39,550 nt of DNA, taken from CAYYMH01 sp964472785. GTDB lineage: Bacteria > Zhuqueibacterota > Zhuqueibacteria > Thermofontimicrobiales > Thermofontimicrobiaceae. Below the pieces are notes generated by a model. It worked only from the letters and a program-made list of their open reading frames with translations, was not told where the DNA came from and made no database searches. Where the stretch lies: assembly GCA_964472785.1 (NCBI GenBank), contig CAYYMH010000038.1, positions 1 through 39,550 of the forward strand, read 5' to 3'. This document shows, piece by piece, positions 8,290 to 16,280 of the stretch. How positions within the stretch are numbered: position 1 is the stretch's first letter; every line of letters begins with the position of its first letter. The position numbers and the translations under genes are program-made.

Positions 8290-9843
8290 TTAGTGATTCG
8301 TTTTTCCGTTGGTTTCGACATAACGCCACAGAACAATTGACATTTCCAGAAAAATTCCGCTGACCAACACTAAAATAAATACCACAAAACTCAACCGTAT
8401 TGAATATACATCAACTGCGTGATTTACGAGAAGGAACTTAACTGCGGATGAAAGCAAAAAGGGGAGAAAAATTATCAAGGAGTAAAAAATTCTTCTTTTA
8501 AGCTTCAGCATGGGCAGGCTCCAACCGAGCCAACCCAAAGTAAATAACATGACAAAATAGATTTCGATGACTCGAAACCGTTTCTGTTCAAACCCAAACA
8601 CCATTGGTAAGTATTGACTTGTACTATGAATGACAAGTGTTTGCTGTTCACCGTTGAAATATAATTTCGCCTCACCCCGGTGAAAAGTCGTCACGATAAA
8701 TTGGACGTTGTTACTTGATATAATTGGCTTGCTGAGCAAGCTGACCCTGGAACCATTCAGACCAGTCAACGGCGTTCGCACTCTGAAATTGATTCTTTCT
8801 CCCATCTGACCCAGCGTAAAATTTCGTTCGACCGGACTATTTGAAAGCGTAACGATCCGGGCAGGACCGTCCATTTTTAAATTATCCGGTTTCAGCCAGA
8901 TCGCCAGCGAAAACTGATTCGTTTCCTGAATTAATTTTATTAACTCCGGACCAAAATCCACGTCTTTAATTGCACTATTTTTGATAACCAAGCAATTATC
9001 ATCCGTATCAAAACCACCAACATCAGCCACATTTTTTCTGTTGATAAAATTTTCGAAATTTTGTTCAGCATTTATTCGCCCCTGGCTGAAATGATAATCC
9101 TTTATTAATCCGCTCTCAATCTGATTTTCATTTCTTTTTCTGTAACCGTTTTTATAGAGTATCTTCGCTTGTTGTCGATCGATCACACGATTGTAAATTG
9201 ACAGTTTGTAAATGTTACCGTTCCATTGTCTGTCCAACGTTCTTTCATTCCCGAAAATTAACGGATATGCTGTGTTCCAGTTGGAAAAATCATTGATTAA
9301 AACCGGTGCCATAAATATCATCGTAATTATACTGATAAGAAAGAAAATCAAATATCTGTAATAGGTCGATACTTTTTTATTCAGCGAATCGAAAAAATCA
9401 AACAGGCGCTGACCATGAATCGAATATGCGAATGCAACGCCAATCGCGCTGCTGAGCGTATTGTTTAAAATATCAATCGTGGAAGTCACCCGGGGGAGGA
9501 ACAGTTGCAGGAATTCAATCGAAACGCTGATAAAAAAACCAACGCCGATGCCGCTGATCAGGATTTTTTTGAACGAAAAATTTTTGCTTCTCATCATGGA
9601 ACAAATGATAAAACCCACCGGAAAAAGCATCAGTAAATTGATGATTAAATCATGGATACTTGTGGTTCCGGTTAGCGCGTTTAGATAGCCATTTTGAAAA
9701 AGTAAATATTGATAAAAATAAAATTTCGAAAATCGAAACGGTGTGAGTGTAAAAAGATACAAAAAGCTCACATAAATAATGAGCAGAAATAACAACGTTC
9801 TGGTTGAACATGTATTTTTTATTAAGGATTCTCGGGATGTCAT
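8290..9843 (-). CDS. VanZ-like membrane protein with a LamG/concanavalin-like domain
   Basis: About 517 aa from the ATG at 9843. An in-frame ATG at 9900 would add 19 residues; neither has a clear Shine-Dalgarno, and 9843 places the first membrane helix near residue 15. The first ~135 residues are a VanZ-like domain: several membrane helices, NLLMLFPVGF, and the family signature S-x-E-x-x-Q with downstream R and D-x-x-N (SIEFLQLFLPRVTSTIDILN). After another helix come ~240 residues of beta-rich sequence resembling a LamG/pentraxin jelly roll (KLSIYNRVIDRQQAKILYKN, FSLAIWLKPDNL), then three C-terminal helices. VanZ in enterococci gives low teicoplanin resistance, but most homologues are uncharacterised. 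The fusion to an extracytoplasmic carbohydrate-binding-like domain suggests a wall or polysaccharide role (inference). Confidence 0.8.
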   Translation of the reverse strand: MTSRESLIKNTCSTRTLLFLLIIYVSFLYLFTLTPFRFSKFYFYQYLLFQNGYLNALTGTTSIHDLIINLLMLFPVGFIICSMMRSKNFSFKKILISGIGVGFFISVSIEFLQLFLPRVTSTIDILNNTLSSAIGVAFAYSIHGQRLFDFFDSLNKKVSTYYRYLIFFLISIITMIFMAPVLINDFSNWNTAYPLIFGNERTLDRQWNGNIYKLSIYNRVIDRQQAKILYKNGYRKRNENQIESGLIKDYHFSQGRINAEQNFENFINRKNVADVGGFDTDDNCLVIKNSAIKDVDFGPELIKLIQETNQFSLAIWLKPDNLKMDGPARIVTLSNSPVERNFTLGQMGERINFRVRTPLTGLNGSRVSLLSKPIISSNNVQFIVTTFHRGEAKLYFNGEQQTLVIHSTSQYLPMVFGFEQKRFRVIEIYFVMLFTLGWLGWSLPMLKLKRRIFYSLIIFLPFLLSSAVKFLLVNHAVDVYSIRLSFVVFILVLVSGIFLEMSIVLWRYVETNGKTNH

Positions 9844-9999
9844 GTTGTGTTCAAAAAAGGTTGCCGGTTTAATGAAATTAACAGGACTCAATACACGCAT
9901 TGTGTCAGATTAGCAAAAAATAATTTAATGGTTAAACGCCGTGGAATTTGAGAAGTTTAAAAAGGATACTTGTGGCAGTATGGCAGGCTGCAAAAAAAA

Positions 10000-10092
10000 C
10001 GAGCAGCAACACGAGTAGCATCGCAAGCAACTATACAAGAGCAACTCAAGCAACAACACCGGCAGCAACACCGGCAGCAACACAGTTGCTGC
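10000..10092. repeat. GCAAC-rich low-complexity tract with a 12-bp tandem repeat and hairpin
   Basis: GCAAC occurs six times (10006, 10027, 10041, 10050, 10065, 10077), including two adjacent copies of the 12-mer ACCGGCAGCAAC. The right end folds into GCAGCAAC-ACA-GTTGCTGC (10074-10092). Both strands have short open frames here, but neither has a convincing start. It lies within the 9844-10214 gap, just beyond the terminator of the secreted-protein gene. Confidence 0.7.
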
Positions 10093-10141
10093 ACTCCAAA
10101 AAATACACTCCAAAAAAACCATTTCCAAAAAAAGATACTAT

Positions 10142-10180
10142 AAAAAAAGCCGTTGAGGAGGAAAAATCCTCCCCACGGCT
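10142..10180 (-). terminator. Strong Rho-independent terminator of the T9SS-type secreted protein gene
   Basis: On the minus strand AGCCGT-GGGGAGG pairs with CCTCC-ACGGCT around an ATTTTT loop (10180-10149), followed by seven T (10148-10142). It starts 35 bp beyond the stop codon at 10215. Confidence 0.9.
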
Positions 10181-10214
10181 CTTGTTACATCACTTACCCT
10201 TAGTATAAAATTAA

Positions 10215-12452
10215 TTAACGCAACAACATCATCTTCATTGTCTTTGAATAATCGCCGACTTCGAGACGATAGAAATATACACCACTGGTTAAGTTGCTGG
10301 CGTCAAAGGTCACTTTGTAAGTATTAGCGACCTGACGTTCGTTCACGATTTCAGCAACTTTTTGTCCCAGCACATTGTAAACCGCCAGTTTAACCATGCC
10401 CGGTTTCGAGATACTGTAGGTGATTCTGGTTTCCGGGTTGAACGGGTTCGGGTAGTTCTGGCTCAAGTTGTATTTTGCAGCAACGCCCGGCTGTACGTTA
10501 TCTTCGACATCAGATGTAACGCCAGCCCATCTCAGGAAGTTACCAACAACACTGGACACATTCGGTTCTGTCCACCAGTAACCCGGTCCGGCGTATGAAG
10601 CTAAGGGACCAGTATCCAGACAGAGTTGATCGAAACCAAGGAAAGCACCGTGGTAGCTGCCTTCTTGTTTATGAACACCCATGGTTCGTCCCATTGCTGA
10701 ATCGGTGAAACTTACAACAGCGCCTTCACCAGCCTGAACAGCATCTGACCAGTTGGTCCAACCTAATTCGTATGAAGTATTAATATAGAGCTGTAAACTG
10801 TCACCTAAGAAATCATACAGGTCGCCGGAAAGCGGATCGCCTTCAACCGGGTTAACTGCAAGCGGATCAGCGCCGATATCATGACCGTCACCACCGAGAT
10901 AGCCGATTCCCAGGTACATGTTGTGCCAATCGTCTGCCGCAAAAGTAGTATCATCTTCTGCTGACCATCCGCCTAACAAGGCTCCGGCGTATTCCTGTGA
11001 GGAATAGAACATGTTTTTCGCACCTGAAGCAAACCAGGGGCCCAAAACAGCATCATTTACAGCAGGATCAGTTGCCGGTGAGTAGGCATCGATCTGAACC
11101 ATGTTATCGTACATATTGATCAGTTCAGCGTTCAATGCACCATCTTCCAAACCAACCCATACGTCGTACGGATATTTGTTGCCGCCATCATCCAACCAGA
11201 GGTTGTCATAATAGGGTGACAAAATCCATGACGGATAAGAGGTGCCATCATCATTATAGAATACCAGAATATCATTTTCTTTGGCAAAATATCCATATGA
11301 TGTTGTACCTGATTCACCCACTAATCCGGCAAAGTCAGTTGCACTGAACTTAAATGTGACAACATCACCCGGAGTCAAAATACCGGCAGGAATTACGCCT
11401 TCCCAGATGCCATCTTCCGCGGTTCCGGATGCTAATGTTGCCGCGACATCTGTCCAGTCCGCAGCGTCATTGACTTTGTAATGCATTGTCACTGTTTCTG
11501 CGCCTGCTTGATTCGGATCATTCGCATCGATATCAGAAACACTACAGGTTACTGTTCGAGCAGCATCATCCAGCACAGTACCATAACTACCGGTTATCGC
11601 TAAGTTCGGCGGTGTGTTTTCATAAAATTCAACCACGGCGTAAACTTCCCAGCCATAATGTCTGATATACCAGCCACCTTCAGCTCCTGGACCTCCTGCT
11701 CCTTCAGGGATGTGCGGATAGCATTTCAATCCGTACCATTGAGGCATGCCAGTTGCATCACCGGATCGCCATCGGATAAAAACGCCGGGATCACCAACCG
11801 GAACCATTACAGCCCAGAAAGAGTCGCGACCGACATCGGGTTCCAGTCCCAGAAAGATCATGTCAGTGAAAACCCATTCGTGAGTTGCGGTAATCGTCAC
11901 CGGGAAATCACCCCACAACGGCAGATTACCGGGTTCCCAATTAAGCGGATAAACACCCCATGAACTGGAAGAAAAGACATTGGTTTCATAGAAAGCGCCA
12001 ATCCAGCCAACACCATCAACGCTATCAGCAGGATGGTTTTCCAGTGCATAATTTGATTTTGCTAATGATAAATTAACGGTATGGCATTCACCATCGCCGT
12101 CATCAATATCGGAAAAGATCATACCGATTGATTTGACGATCAGAGCTGCCGGGGGTTTGAAGTAACTTGCCATGGTATCTCCCTGGCCAGCACCAAAACG
12201 AACCGTATATTCGATCGGTGTTTTGATGGTGTCAACAATACCGTTTGTTTTCGCAAGCATCAGGTCTCTGACAGTAATTTCGTTTGCCTTTAATGCTTGA
12301 TATTCTTTCTTGCTGATTGGCAGAACTTCGCTGTCTTGACCATGCTTTGTTGGCAGCATGATGCCTAATTGACCTTTGTCAACCTTGGCAACGAGCCCTG
12401 TAGCCATAAAAGCAACAAGGATAAAAACTACTAACAAGGTCTTGTGTTTCAT
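10215..12452 (-). CDS. Large secreted protein with C-terminal type A (Por/T9SS-like) sorting domain
   Basis: A 745-aa protein with a signal peptide (MKHKTLLVVFILVAFMATG, cut near LVAK). The last ~80 residues are a textbook type A sorting domain: SQNYPNPFNPETRITY, VKLAVYNVLGQKV, SGVYFYRLEVGDYSK and a terminal KMMLLR. In the FCB group such domains direct export through the type IX system or a related route. The middle holds an Ig/FN3-like stretch (PPNLAITGSYGTVLDDAART, ~280-400), then a region rich in W, D and Y (DDGGNKYPYDVWVG) of unknown fold. No catalytic motif is recognised. Translation is set by GGAGG ten nt before the ATG. It has its own promoter, a ~150-nt leader and a strong terminator, so it is a single-gene, possibly highly expressed unit. 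The leader also carries an isolated perfect Shine-Dalgarno at 12547-12557. Confidence 0.9.
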   Translation of the reverse strand: MKHKTLLVVFILVAFMATGLVAKVDKGQLGIMLPTKHGQDSEVLPISKKEYQALKANEITVRDLMLAKTNGIVDTIKTPIEYTVRFGAGQGDTMASYFKPPAALIVKSIGMIFSDIDDGDGECHTVNLSLAKSNYALENHPADSVDGVGWIGAFYETNVFSSSSWGVYPLNWEPGNLPLWGDFPVTITATHEWVFTDMIFLGLEPDVGRDSFWAVMVPVGDPGVFIRWRSGDATGMPQWYGLKCYPHIPEGAGGPGAEGGWYIRHYGWEVYAVVEFYENTPPNLAITGSYGTVLDDAARTVTCSVSDIDANDPNQAGAETVTMHYKVNDAADWTDVAATLASGTAEDGIWEGVIPAGILTPGDVVTFKFSATDFAGLVGESGTTSYGYFAKENDILVFYNDDGTSYPSWILSPYYDNLWLDDGGNKYPYDVWVGLEDGALNAELINMYDNMVQIDAYSPATDPAVNDAVLGPWFASGAKNMFYSSQEYAGALLGGWSAEDDTTFAADDWHNMYLGIGYLGGDGHDIGADPLAVNPVEGDPLSGDLYDFLGDSLQLYINTSYELGWTNWSDAVQAGEGAVVSFTDSAMGRTMGVHKQEGSYHGAFLGFDQLCLDTGPLASYAGPGYWWTEPNVSSVVGNFLRWAGVTSDVEDNVQPGVAAKYNLSQNYPNPFNPETRITYSISKPGMVKLAVYNVLGQKVAEIVNERQVANTYKVTFDASNLTSGVYFYRLEVGDYSKTMKMMLLR

Positions 12453-12546
12453 AAATTCCGTCCTCCATTTAATTTTGGATTCACTTTTGGATAAGGGTAA
12501 GTCATATCTAATAAAGAATTAAAGACTGTAATTTTGAGTGCCTTAT

Positions 12547-12557
12547 TCACCTCCTTT
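12547..12557 (-). promoter_or_regulatory. Isolated perfect Shine-Dalgarno in the leader of the secreted protein gene
   Basis: AAAGGAGGTGA on the minus strand is fully complementary to the conserved 16S rRNA 3' tail, yet no ATG follows at normal spacing. A GTG within it opens a 33-codon frame whose TGA overlaps the ATG of the main gene (ATGA), so a leader peptide or ribosome standby site is possible. The zero spacing argues against efficient initiation. Confidence 0.4.
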
Positions 12558-12612
12558 CGAGATAATTGATCGTAAAAGTGAATTAGGTAAGTGATGAATA
12601 TACATGACTATT

Positions 12613-12641
12613 AATCTAAAAAATTTATTTTTAAATTGCAA
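12613..12641 (-). promoter_or_regulatory. Candidate promoter of the T9SS-type secreted protein gene
   Basis: TTGCAA (12641-12636), a 17-bp spacer and TAGATT (12618-12613) on the minus strand. Transcription would start near 12606, about 150 nt before the ATG at 12452. Confidence 0.45.
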
Positions 12642-12901
12642 CAAAAAATTACACTATTTTAAAGAAATGTTAAAAAAAATATGAGCATGACTAAATGACA
12701 ATTTGTGTGCCATTGGCATAGACGACATGTTTTACGGTTTTTAACCAGTTATTTTTAATTATGTTAATGGTCTTGTTAAAAATTTTCATCTATAAAAGCT
12801 GTGCAAGCGAATACACAGACTAATGCAGTGAATTGCATCCTGTTATTTTTCACGGCAACGGCGCAGAGAGCGCAAAGAAAAAAATGAACACTCTATAGTC
12901 A

Positions 12902-13033
12902 AGGTGTATCAGAAGGGTTTGCTATCAAGTTTAATGTCATTCGGGGCTTGTCCCGGAATCTCATAACAATTATTTAAATAGAAGATTCCTTCATCCGCAG
13001 AAATGACAGTAAAACCTGCTTTTGATACACCCC
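12902..13033. repeat. About 130-bp palindromic intergenic element (REP/MITE-like)
   Basis: Imperfect inverted repeat with nested matching arms: GGTGTATCA (12903-12911) with TGATACACC (13023-13031), TGTCATT (12935-12941) with AATGACA (13002-13008), and GGAATCT (12955-12961) with AGATTCC (12983-12989). The whole unit can fold into one long hairpin. There is no open reading frame. The TGTCATTC-GGGG-CCCGGAATCT core resembles widely scattered bacterial intergenic repeats. Confidence 0.7.
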
Positions 13034-13069
13034 TGTCAAGTAAAACAAATATTTAACGCCAAAAAGCGA

Positions 13070-13326
13070 CTATCCATCGGGTGCAATTCCGAAAAGTTGG
13101 TATTTTGGGATATGAGTAAGAAAAATATAAACTGCTGAAGCAGTTAATTAGTTATTTTTTCATCTGTTATCATTTCATCTGTTAACACCCAGATAAATCT
13201 GGGTGTTAATTCAACTTTTTTGTTGAACGATCACCCCGATTCATCGGGGTGGAATTGTTACAAAACAGGATGTTAGAAACCGTTTCAATGGTTTACCAAT
13301 TATATGGAATTGCACCCCTATCCATC
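13070..13326. mobile_element. 239-bp MITE (13079-13317) with 12-bp perfect terminal repeats and 9-bp target duplication
   Basis: The termini are GGGTGCAATTCC (13079-13090) and its exact reverse complement (13306-13317). The match resumes inward as TTGGTA, giving 24-bp ends with four mismatches. Both sides are flanked by the direct repeat CTATCCATC (13070-13078 and 13318-13326). The interior has no gene but four perfect stem-loops: 13130-13145, 13182-13209 (13-bp stem), 13210-13227 and 13232-13251. The right target copy contains the stop codon of the dehydrogenase gene, so the element inserted at the gene's end without changing its product. The parent transposase is not in the window. Confidence 0.85.
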
Positions 13327-14349
13327 CAGCGCCGGATCTATAATGATTTTGCCCCCATTGCCGGTATCTTTTCCTTCCATGACGTCTTTTAAATCCGCTA
13401 AAGGTTTAACGCCAGCGATCAGCTCTTTAACTCTTATTTTGCCGGTCTCCAATAAACGCACCGCTCTCGACTGAGTAAACGGATTGACAAAGGACGATTT
13501 TATCGTTAATTCGTTTTTGAACACGTCAAACGGTTTCAACGGTATTTCACAATCCGGCGGCGTCAGTCCGAACATGAGTACGGTTCCGCCGCGGCACGTT
13601 GCCTGAACTGCTTGCAACATGGTTTCTCCGATACCGACACATTCAATGGCAACATCGACGCCCTCGCCGGTCAGTTGTCTGATTTCGCTCTGCAGTTTTT
13701 GGGTGCTCGGATTGATCAGATAATCCGCGCCAAAGGAACGCGCCAGCTCCCATTTTATCGTTTCCGGTTCACTGACGATAATTTCAGCAGCGCCGGCATG
13801 TTGCGCTAATTGCACCATTATCAAACCGATCGTACCTCCGCCGATAATGAGCACGCGATCCCCGCTTTTGATTCCTGCCAAATCAATCCCATGCAAACAA
13901 CAGGCAAGCGGTTCGCTCAATGCACCCTCCTCAAAGCTCACATGATCGGCTAACGGGTAAAGCTGATTTTCAGGGACAATGGTAAATTCAGCAAACCCGC
14001 CATGCTGGGTTACACCAACAGCGCGTAAATTTTGACAGAGATGGGTTTTTCCTGCTTTACAATAGTAACAGCCGCCGCAGAAAATATTCGGATCAACACT
14101 CACTCTGTCACCGATCCGAACATGCCGGACATCCATCGCTAATTCCACGACTTCGCCTGCGATTTCATGCCCCAGTATCACCGGCGGATTCACTGCTGCT
14201 GAACTTTTTGCACCCTCGTAAACATGGACATCTGTACCACAGACACCGCAAGCATGGACTTTGAGCAACACTTCGCCCGGATTCAATGCGCTGAGTTCAA
14301 TATCTTCAACGCGGATGTCACCTTTTCCGTAGAATAAAGCTGCTTTCAT
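13318..14349 (-). CDS. Zinc-dependent alcohol dehydrogenase, MDR family (sorbitol/threonine dehydrogenase-like)
   Basis: A 343-aa medium-chain dehydrogenase. The catalytic zinc ligands are present (C37 in CGVCGTD, H61-E62 in GHE), as is the four-cysteine structural zinc lobe (CGGCYYCKAGKTHLC, ~92-106). The Rossmann motif GGGTIGL comes near residue 175, followed by an acidic residue (SEPE) that favours NAD. Length and order match the sorbitol, threonine and 2,3-butanediol dehydrogenase group; the substrate cannot be fixed from sequence. It is the last gene of the minus-strand operon, 8 bp after the R3H gene. Its TAG stop lies inside the target duplication of the MITE. Confidence 0.9.
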   Translation of the reverse strand: MKAALFYGKGDIRVEDIELSALNPGEVLLKVHACGVCGTDVHVYEGAKSSAAVNPPVILGHEIAGEVVELAMDVRHVRIGDRVSVDPNIFCGGCYYCKAGKTHLCQNLRAVGVTQHGGFAEFTIVPENQLYPLADHVSFEEGALSEPLACCLHGIDLAGIKSGDRVLIIGGGTIGLIMVQLAQHAGAAEIIVSEPETIKWELARSFGADYLINPSTQKLQSEIRQLTGEGVDVAIECVGIGETMLQAVQATCRGGTVLMFGLTPPDCEIPLKPFDVFKNELTIKSSFVNPFTQSRAVRLLETGKIRVKELIAGVKPLADLKDVMEGKDTGNGGKIIIDPALDG

Positions 14350-14357
14350 TCAGTTTT

Positions 14358-14849
14358 TTACATCAACCTAATTTTTTTCATAATTTTCTTGAGCGATCTG
14401 CCAAAGCGAACCGGTTTGATTTGTAAGCGCCGATCGTCTTCTTCACCCACACTCTCGGTTTCAATCCCCTGAAAATCCTGGAGATAATTGTGAATCACAT
14501 AGCGTTCGTAACCCGAAAGGCGCGGAAAGGTATAGATCTCACCGGTTTCTAAAACATGATCAGCCTTTGCTTTGGCTTCGCGTTTTAGATTACCGACCGG
14601 AAATACCTTTAAAACAAACGTGCTGTTGCGACGGTAGGTTTTTGTTTCAAAATCCTCCTTATCATCAAAAAAACTATGAATTCTTTTTCTCTCATAACTG
14701 TTCAGCGAATCGATACTCACCGGATTGAGTGAATCGCGCAATTGTTTTTGTGCATCTATCAAAATGCGATCGATTTTACTCATTCGATTTCTGGGATGGT
14801 TTTCTGATCCCTTTTCCCGCGAATTTTTCTTTTGGTAATCTTTATTCAT
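14358..14849 (-). CDS. Tandem R3H-domain nucleic-acid-binding protein
   Basis: A 163-aa basic protein. Two segments match the R3H pattern (E-R-x-x-x-H, then a short loop and a strand): YERKRIHSFFDDKEDFETKT (R54, H58) and YERYVIHNYLQDFQGIETES with GEEDDRRLQIKP (R116, H120). The second is close to the R3H domain of Jag/KhpB; the first lacks the usual S-x-G turn and is more degenerate. R3H domains bind single-stranded RNA or DNA. No KH domain precedes them, so this is not Jag itself. The gene lies 7 bp after mpl and 8 bp before the dehydrogenase. The start ATG is followed by a lysine-rich, probably unfolded tail. Function is unknown. Confidence 0.78.
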   Translation of the reverse strand: MNKDYQKKNSREKGSENHPRNRMSKIDRILIDAQKQLRDSLNPVSIDSLNSYERKRIHSFFDDKEDFETKTYRRNSTFVLKVFPVGNLKREAKAKADHVLETGEIYTFPRLSGYERYVIHNYLQDFQGIETESVGEEDDRRLQIKPVRFGRSLKKIMKKIRLM

Positions 14850-14856
14850 GCCTTCA

Positions 14857-16278
14857 TCACTCTATTTTTTTATTCTTTAATCTGTCAATTAGCAATTGAT
14901 GTATGTTATTAAAACTACCGTTACTCATGATCAAAATATGATCTTTTGGCTTTGCTTCACTTACCATAAAATTTACAATCTCATCCACATCCGGAATGTA
15001 AAATGCCTGTGTGCTTCTCTGATTTATCTTTTCCACTAACGATTCAACGGACAGCCGCTGGTCTGCCTTGATTTTTTGCGGAAGGTGGAGCGCTGAAATA
15101 ATTGCCACATCCGCATCATCAAAAGCAACCGTGTACTGGTCTTCCATACTTTTGCGTTTCGCCGTTGACGTTCTCGGTTCATAAACCGCCCAAATTTTAC
15201 TGTCAGGATAGCGGCAGCGCAGCGCATTGACGGTTGATTTTACCTTTACCGGATGATGGGCAAAATCGTCATAAATGGTAACACCATTGACAACCGCCTT
15301 CACCTCAAGCCGTTTAACAATATTCTCGAATTTGGGCAGTGCCTGCCGGATGTGCTCTGCTGTGGCGCCATAAAAATCAGCGGCGCCGACTGCTGCCAGA
15401 ACGTTGCGAATATTGTGGTAACCGGACAGTGTTGTTGATATGCGGCTGAACAATTTTCCCTGTTTCAAAATATCGAACCGGGTTTCGTCCGTCGAAAACT
15501 GAATATTATCGGCTGACCAAAAAGCTGTTCTGTCCAATCCAAAAGTCTGAACCGTTGAAAAAGCGCGCCGGGACAATTCCAAAACCAGGCCATCTTCATG
15601 ATTGGCCAATAGCAAACCGTTTCTGGGAACCAAATTGATCAACCGCTGAAACGCCAGCTTGATCTGGTCTAAATTGTCATAAATATCGGCATGGTCGAAT
15701 TCGATATTATTAACAATCAATGTCTCGGGAAGGTAGTGAAAAAATTTGGCTGCTTTATCAAAAAACGCTGTATCGTATTCATCACCTTCCACAACGAAAA
15801 TATCCCCTTTTCCCAACATGAAACCCTGATTGAAATTTTTAGGGATACCGCCGATCATAAATCCCGGATTTTTATTAGCAGACCACAACAGCCAGGCAAT
15901 GAGTGAACTGGTGGTGGTTTTACCATGAGTTCCGCTGACCACAATGTTTCTTTTCTCCTGGAGAAAAAATTGCTTAAGCGTTTCCGCAGAAGAAGAATAA
16001 GGAATTTTTTGCTCCAGCACCACTTCCACCTCGGGATTCCCGCGCGACATTGCATTACCGATAATCACCAAATCCGGTTTCGGCGACAGGTGCTTTTCGT
16101 TAAAACCGCTAACCACTTTAATGCCCTGATCCGTCAAAAAAGTGCTCATCGGTGGGTACACGTTTTCGTCCGATCCGCTGACCTGGTACCCTTTGGATTT
16201 CAGCATAGCTGCCAGAGATCCCATGGCAGTACCGCAAATGCCGATCATGTAAATATTTTTAATCTGCTGATCGTTCAT
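14857..16278 (-). CDS. mpl: UDP-N-acetylmuramate:L-Ala-gamma-D-Glu-meso-DAP ligase
   Basis: A 473-aa Mur-ligase family protein. It starts with the Rossmann-like MIGICGTAMGSLAAMLK, which in Mpl replaces the GIGGxGMS of MurC, followed by GSDENVYPPMST. The ATP loop GTHGKTTT lies at ~116-123 and the central Mur motif NNIEFDHADIY follows. The C-terminal domain has YDDFAHHPVKVKSTV and YEPRTSTAKR, both diagnostic for the Mpl/MurC branch. Mpl attaches recycled murein tripeptide to UDP-MurNAc in the cytosol, saving de novo synthesis; it implies meso-diaminopimelate peptidoglycan. Only 2 bp separate it from the upstream thioredoxin-like gene, so translation may be coupled. Confidence 0.93.
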   Translation of the reverse strand: MNDQQIKNIYMIGICGTAMGSLAAMLKSKGYQVSGSDENVYPPMSTFLTDQGIKVVSGFNEKHLSPKPDLVIIGNAMSRGNPEVEVVLEQKIPYSSSAETLKQFFLQEKRNIVVSGTHGKTTTSSLIAWLLWSANKNPGFMIGGIPKNFNQGFMLGKGDIFVVEGDEYDTAFFDKAAKFFHYLPETLIVNNIEFDHADIYDNLDQIKLAFQRLINLVPRNGLLLANHEDGLVLELSRRAFSTVQTFGLDRTAFWSADNIQFSTDETRFDILKQGKLFSRISTTLSGYHNIRNVLAAVGAADFYGATAEHIRQALPKFENIVKRLEVKAVVNGVTIYDDFAHHPVKVKSTVNALRCRYPDSKIWAVYEPRTSTAKRKSMEDQYTVAFDDADVAIISALHLPQKIKADQRLSVESLVEKINQRSTQAFYIPDVDEIVNFMVSEAKPKDHILIMSNGSFNNIHQLLIDRLKNKKIE

Positions 16279-16280
16279 AG

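Noticed and set aside
9948..10208. 86-codon plus-strand frame with an Ala/Thr-rich middle and a lysine-rich tail resembling histone H1-like proteins
   Set aside because: TTG start with no ribosome binding site. It is translated through the GCAAC tract and the minus-strand terminator hairpin, so the composition is a by-product of the repeat.
13079..13317. CRISPR-like array because of regularly placed hairpins
   Set aside because: The hairpins differ in sequence and spacing; terminal inverted repeats and a target duplication identify a MITE instead.
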